NCBI GenBank assembly: GCA_012965065.1
Contig: DTSX01000098.1
Location: 16,662-25,442, forward strand
Direction of reading: 5' to 3'
Source of the DNA: Gammaproteobacteria bacterium
GTDB taxonomy: Bacteria > Pseudomonadota > Gammaproteobacteria > Steroidobacterales > UBA11654
DNA length: 8,781 nucleotides
In this document: positions 5,979 to 8,781 of the stretch, in pieces
Position numbering within the stretch: position 1 is the stretch's first letter
How the letters are laid out: each line of letters begins with the position of its first letter
Position numbers and translations under genes: made by a program
The notes under the pieces: generated by a model
What the model was told of the DNA's origin: nothing
Seen by the model: the letters and a program-made list of their open reading frames with translations, nothing else
Databases searched by the model: none

Positions 5979-7082
5979 TTACAGCATTGGAATGGAATCA
6001 ACAACCCAACCTTTGGTTTTTCTTCGCCCCGGACTCGGAATCGCATAGGCGTGAGACAATCTGTTGTTGTTGACGGTTTCGCTATCGATTCTCCACCCTT
6101 TTTGTTGCCATTTTTCCAGCAATTCACGATAGCGTTTGAGGGGTCGATCCATGGGTACAAAAAATTCATTTTTAATTTTATTTGGAGTCAAAACCGGGTT
6201 AATGTTGACCAGAACATCGCGGTCTTGGAATGCAACTACCTGATTGCGTTCCATTACACGTTCATCGTCTTTCGGATCGGTTAAGAAATTTCTGGTGTTA
6301 ATCAAGTAAATACTGGTGGAGGTTTCATCAATGGGCGTTTCAAAAGCATACTGATGGATTAAGATTTCTGGTGTCGGGTGAATATAGGTCCATAGCATTG
6401 ATATTCCATGGTGGCCCGTTCCTGCTTCGACAACAGCATTTACAGCACGTCCAGATGCTTCCCTCATCTTTTTCTCTTTCAAAGGTGGAGCGTACACTTT
6501 GTTAAAAAAACCAGTTCCCCATTCGGTTAATTTCATGTCAATGGGTGGTGACTTGTAGTCTTCATCCTCACCAGAAAACCCATGTGTGGGGTGAACAAAC
6601 TCGTTGTGAGCTCCATCAATCCCATTCTCAATGGAACGTTTGTAATCAATATCAAATTGAAAATGTTGCGTCGTGGCTCTCCAATCTTCCCAATCGTATT
6701 CCTTGACCTCCAGTATTGGGCATCTTTGCTTCTCCGGAAGGTCGCCTAAAAAACAAAAGACTAAACCGTAGATTTCCGTTGTTGGGTAGGAGTCAATTTT
6801 GGCTCTTTTTGGTATTTTAGCCTCTTTTCCCAGTGAAGGAATTCTATGGCATTTGCCTTCACCATCAAATCGCCAGCCATGATAGGGGCACTGAATGCAG
6901 TTCCCAGCAATTTTACCTGCAGACAAAGAACCACCGCGGTGGATGCAGACATCACTTAAACACTGGGCTTTACCGGATTCATCGCGGAATAAAACAAAAT
7001 TTTGCCCAAGCATTTTTTTGCGTATGGGTTGGTCTGTGAGGTTTTCACTTTGTTCGGCAACATACCAAAAATTAATAAACAT
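5979..7082 (-). CDS. Rieske non-heme iron oxygenase alpha subunit (first of a tandem pair)
   Basis: A 367-residue oxygenase component. Rieske ligands are CIH (Cys46, His48) and CPYH (Cys65, His68), separated by a normal 16 residues. The mononuclear iron motif ENGIDGAHNEFVH gives Asp156, His159 and His164. About half of the first 48 residues are identical to the downstream paralogue (26 of 48 by eye), and both end in an AIPSP-R segment followed by a W-V-hydrophobic tail. They are therefore an old tandem duplication rather than a recent copy. The start ATG 7082 has AAGGA 9 bases upstream (7092-7096). It follows the FAD monooxygenase gene after 54 bp and is probably co-transcribed. The role is inferred as hydroxylation or oxidative demethylation of the pathway substrate, needing an external reductase. 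It could act with its paralogue as a mixed oligomer or on successive intermediates. Confidence 0.93.
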   Translation of the reverse strand: MFINFWYVAEQSENLTDQPIRKKMLGQNFVLFRDESGKAQCLSDVCIHRGGSLSAGKIAGNCIQCPYHGWRFDGEGKCHRIPSLGKEAKIPKRAKIDSYPTTEIYGLVFCFLGDLPEKQRCPILEVKEYDWEDWRATTQHFQFDIDYKRSIENGIDGAHNEFVHPTHGFSGEDEDYKSPPIDMKLTEWGTGFFNKVYAPPLKEKKMREASGRAVNAVVEAGTGHHGISMLWTYIHPTPEILIHQYAFETPIDETSTSIYLINTRNFLTDPKDDERVMERNQVVAFQDRDVLVNINPVLTPNKIKNEFFVPMDRPLKRYRELLEKWQQKGWRIDSETVNNNRLSHAYAIPSPGRRKTKGWVVDSIPML

Positions 7083-7112
7083 TTTTATGAGTCCTTGGTT
7101 TCTTTCTTTTTC

Positions 7113-7136
7113 AAATTACGTAGATGTATGTAATTT
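7113..7136. repeat. inverted repeat between the FAD monooxygenase and Rieske genes
   Basis: Ten-base arms AAATTACGTA (7113-7122) and TATGTAATTT (7127-7136) surround GATG, with one mismatch (7120/7129). No U-rich tract follows on the minus-strand transcript, so it is not a normal terminator. Its size and symmetry suit an operator, and its GTAATTT half-site resembles motifs in the 3071-3227 region. Confidence 0.45.
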
Positions 7137-8309
7137 TTAAACTATAACATTTCCCGGGTCGTAGTAGAAAAGCCCAAGCTCCTCTTCATTCTTATGATCT
7201 TCCTTGGTGTATGCATCTGGATTGTTACCAGTAAACCGTTGACCTGCCTTCTTAGAATGTTCAGTGACAAAATGACTTCTTTCTATTCGTGCAGCTTCAT
7301 AACGTTCTATGATCTCACTGAAACTACTCGAATCTTCGACGATTCTGCCTAGAACCACTCCGTCTTCGATCGCCATGCTTGCACCCTGACCCATGAATGG
7401 TTCCAGTGGATGAGCAGCATCACCCAGTAAGGTCACTCTCTCTGAAGACCATTTAGCAATTGGTTGTCTGGTAAAAATGCCCCATTTGTAACACCCTTCG
7501 GGCGGTGTCGCTGATATTATATTTTTGACCTGTTGATTGTAATCAGAGAAGGTTTCCAGAACTGTTTCCACTTTCGAAGGGATGGACCATCCTTCTTCTG
7601 CCCATTCGTCTGTTGCCAGAAAGGCAACATAATTGTATTCCTTGGCATCTCGGATTAAATACCTTGCAAAAACTCTTCCAGGTGAGATGAAGGCTGAAGA
7701 GCCACACTCATCAAAGTCACTTTCATCCAGTCCATCAGTAGGCACAACTCCTCTCCAAGCAACGTAACCTGAAAATTCTGGTTCGTCATTTCCCAGAATT
7801 GCTGTGCGAACGGCTGATCTGGTCCCGTCAGCGCCAATGACAAAATCGCATTCATATTCAGCTTGATTGTTAAAAATGAGTTTGACTCTATCTGATTTTT
7901 GGTCAATACCGACCAATTGATGGTCTACGGAAACACAACCTGGAGAGTGTTGCTCAAGATTCTCTATCAGAAGATCGTGTATGTCGGCACGGTGGACCTG
8001 GAATTGATAGGCTCCGTATTTTTCCAACATATGTTTTCCCCGTTTTAAGGGAACGATGATTTCTTTGGTTTGATAGTGTCTTACACCTTGGAGATCGTGT
8101 GCCATGCCTATTTTATTCATTGCTTCACCAAGACCAAGATAAATTAAGCCTTTGGTTGCATTGGGGGTCACCGTTAATCCAGCGCCCACTTCACTGAGTT
8201 CCGGTGCCTGTTCGAACACATTAATTTTAAAGCCTTTCTGAGCCAGCGTGACAGCAGCAGTCATCCCACCTATACCGGCGCCGATAATCGCTATTTGAAT
8301 GTCTTTCAT
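7137..8309 (-). CDS. FAD-dependent monooxygenase, salicylate-hydroxylase-like (group A)
   Basis: A 390-residue single-component flavoprotein hydroxylase. The N-terminal Rossmann motif is IIGAGIGGMTAA (residues 8-19) with Glu33 ending strand 2. The DG motif is CDFVIGADGTRSAVR (154-168), and the GD motif with FAD-phosphate contacts is LLGDAAHP...GQGASMAIEDG (295-317). This order and the length of about 390 match salicylate 1-hydroxylase, 3-hydroxybenzoate 6-hydroxylase and 6-hydroxynicotinate 3-monooxygenase. Such enzymes use NAD(P)H and O2 to hydroxylate, sometimes decarboxylating, a phenolic or hydroxypyridine ring. I cannot choose among these substrates. ATG 8309 begins directly at the first beta strand; GAAGG lies 11 bases upstream and AAAGG touches the ATG. 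It is the first gene of the right-hand minus-strand set, ahead of two Rieske oxygenases, which suggests successive oxygenations of one substrate. Confidence 0.92.
   Translation of the reverse strand: MKDIQIAIIGAGIGGMTAAVTLAQKGFKINVFEQAPELSEVGAGLTVTPNATKGLIYLGLGEAMNKIGMAHDLQGVRHYQTKEIIVPLKRGKHMLEKYGAYQFQVHRADIHDLLIENLEQHSPGCVSVDHQLVGIDQKSDRVKLIFNNQAEYECDFVIGADGTRSAVRTAILGNDEPEFSGYVAWRGVVPTDGLDESDFDECGSSAFISPGRVFARYLIRDAKEYNYVAFLATDEWAEEGWSIPSKVETVLETFSDYNQQVKNIISATPPEGCYKWGIFTRQPIAKWSSERVTLLGDAAHPLEPFMGQGASMAIEDGVVLGRIVEDSSSFSEIIERYEAARIERSHFVTEHSKKAGQRFTGNNPDAYTKEDHKNEEELGLFYYDPGNVIV
7141..7149 (-). promoter_or_regulatory. possible extended -10 promoter for the Rieske pair
   Basis: The minus strand reads TGTTATAGT, overlapping the last codons of the FAD monooxygenase gene. 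The predicted start, near 7134, falls inside the 7113-7136 inverted repeat, a typical repressor-site position. The -35 is poor, and the bases are also constrained by coding. Confidence 0.3.
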
Positions 8310-8375
8310 CCTTTACAATGCCTTCATTAGTTGTTCGATAGGTGGTACCAAAATAGATGCTTATTTTTATTATTT

Positions 8376-8404
8376 TTTATAAACATAGATTGCGTGCGTT
8401 ACAA
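8376..8404 (-). promoter_or_regulatory. sigma70-type promoter for the FAD monooxygenase operon
   Basis: The minus strand has TTGTAA (8399-8404), a 17-bp spacer and TATAAA (8376-8381). Transcription would start near 8369, with a leader of about 60 nt. This is the best-spaced -35/-10 pair in the window. Confidence 0.5.
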
Positions 8405-8413
8405 AATGTTACA
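8398..8413. repeat. helical-turn-spaced GTTACA direct repeat over a -35 box
   Basis: GTTACA occurs at 8398-8403 and again at 8408-8413, exactly 10 bp apart. The first copy covers the -35 of the monooxygenase promoter and the second lies just upstream. This is a plausible site for a regulator binding one face of the helix. Confidence 0.35.
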
Positions 8414-8523
8414 TCCACATTTAAATTTACCACGTATTGTGAGAATAATATTTTAAAAACCTAGAAAATAGAGCTTAATGCGTTAAAAAAATAAGCAATT
8501 AATACTTGCTCATTTTAAAATAA

Positions 8524-8532
8524 TGCTAGAAT
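8524..8532 (+). promoter_or_regulatory. extended -10 promoter for the fabD-like gene
   Basis: TGCTAGAAT matches TGn plus TATAAT with one mismatch. TTGCTC (8506-8511) is a possible -35 at a short 15-bp spacing. Transcription would start near 8539, about 22 bases before the ATG at 8561. Confidence 0.4.
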
Positions 8533-8560
8533 TTACAACCTTTTTTAATGTCTAGATTTT

Positions 8561-8781
8561 ATGTCTGCAATTGATAAAGTAATGTACGTCTTTCCTGGTC
8601 AGGGCTCACAGTATCCAGGAATGGGAAAAGACTTGTATCAAGGCTTTGAAACGGCCAGGGAAATCTTTGACCAAGCAAATGATATTTTAAACTATGATCT
8701 AGTTAGAGTTGCATTTACAGATCCAGACGATCAGATTGGCCTAACCCGTTACACCCAGCCGATTCTGTTAACCCATCAGAT
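8561..8781 (+). CDS. fabD: malonyl-CoA:ACP transacylase-like protein (5' part only)
   Basis: 73 codons are visible before the right edge. Residues 9-22 (YVFPGQGSQYPGMG) are the N-terminal signature of FabD and related acyltransferase domains; the GQGSQ loop forms the oxyanion hole. The segment TRYTQPILLTHQ (about 62-73) matches the helix leading to the nucleophile region. The GHSxG serine would come about 20 residues later, outside the window, so activity cannot be judged. FabD loads malonyl groups from CoA onto acyl carrier protein in the cytoplasm for fatty-acid synthesis. A polyketide-type acyltransferase is the alternative, because the YPGMG form occurs there too. The ATG at 8561 has no clear Shine-Dalgarno; Met8 (8582) is a second candidate without one either. 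Divergence from the oxygenase operon suggests this gene marks the boundary of the catabolic block. Confidence 0.85.
   Translation, partial: MSAIDKVMYVFPGQGSQYPGMGKDLYQGFETAREIFDQANDILNYDLVRVAFTDPDDQIGLTRYTQPILLTHQ

Larger units (their letters stand above)
8310..8560. other. AT-rich divergent intergenic region
   Basis: This 251-bp stretch between divergent genes holds the two promoters listed here and the GTTACA repeats. A small dyad, AGCAA-7 nt-TTGCT (8494-8498 and 8506-8510), lies near the fabD-side promoter. I see no protein gene, tRNA or Rho-independent terminator in it. Confidence 0.6.

Noticed and set aside
7113..7136. Rho-independent terminator after the FAD monooxygenase gene
   Set aside because: The stem is AT-rich and no U-tract follows on the minus-strand transcript, so an operator is more likely.
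8548..8574. Eight-codon upstream ORF overlapping the fabD-like start
   Set aside because: It has no ribosome site and is short enough to occur by chance.
1..8781. CRISPR arrays, insertion sequences, tRNA or rRNA genes
   Set aside because: No regular repeat-spacer pattern, transposase, terminal inverted repeats or structural RNA was seen.

Overview
The window looks like an aerobic, moderately AT-rich bacterium, most likely a marine-type gammaproteobacterium. This is a guess from the gene content, the AAGGAG ribosome sites and the sigma70-like promoters; no phylogenetic marker is complete. It reads as a catabolic island for an unidentified, probably ring-containing or nitrogen-containing compound. 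A fatty-acid-synthesis-type acyltransferase gene (fabD-like) begins at the right edge.

Left block, minus strand (1-3070): a nitrilase-superfamily protein, then a 12-helix MFS transporter that starts at TTG behind a strong ribosome site, then an alpha/beta hydrolase cut by the window edge. The last two genes are coupled by a TAATG overlap. Centre, plus strand (3228-4754): a homologue of 4-hydroxybutyryl-CoA dehydratase (AbfD) that keeps the four [4Fe-4S] ligands. It is transcribed divergently from the nitrilase-like gene out of a 157-bp control region, and its predicted promoter would give an almost leaderless mRNA. Right block, minus strand (4755-8309): a group A FAD monooxygenase of the salicylate-hydroxylase type, followed by two tandem paralogous Rieske oxygenase alpha subunits. 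The last Rieske gene abuts the AbfD-like gene tail to tail with no bases between the stop codons. A 251-bp AT-rich divergent region (8310-8560) separates this block from the partial fabD-like gene.

Inferred joint role: the transporter imports the substrate, the Rieske and flavin monooxygenases hydroxylate or dealkylate it, and the alpha/beta hydrolase (and possibly the nitrilase-like protein) acts on ester, C-C or amide bonds. The AbfD-like radical enzyme would dehydrate or isomerise a CoA-bound intermediate. No CoA ligase, Rieske reductase, ferredoxin or regulator gene lies inside the window, so the substrate cannot be named.

Most notable: an Fe-S/flavin radical dehydratase among oxygenases, a nitrilase fold with no cysteine at the usual nucleophile site, an alpha/beta hydrolase with Thr at the nucleophile elbow, a tandem Rieske pair, and recurring TTACAA/GTAATTT-type motifs at the promoters.
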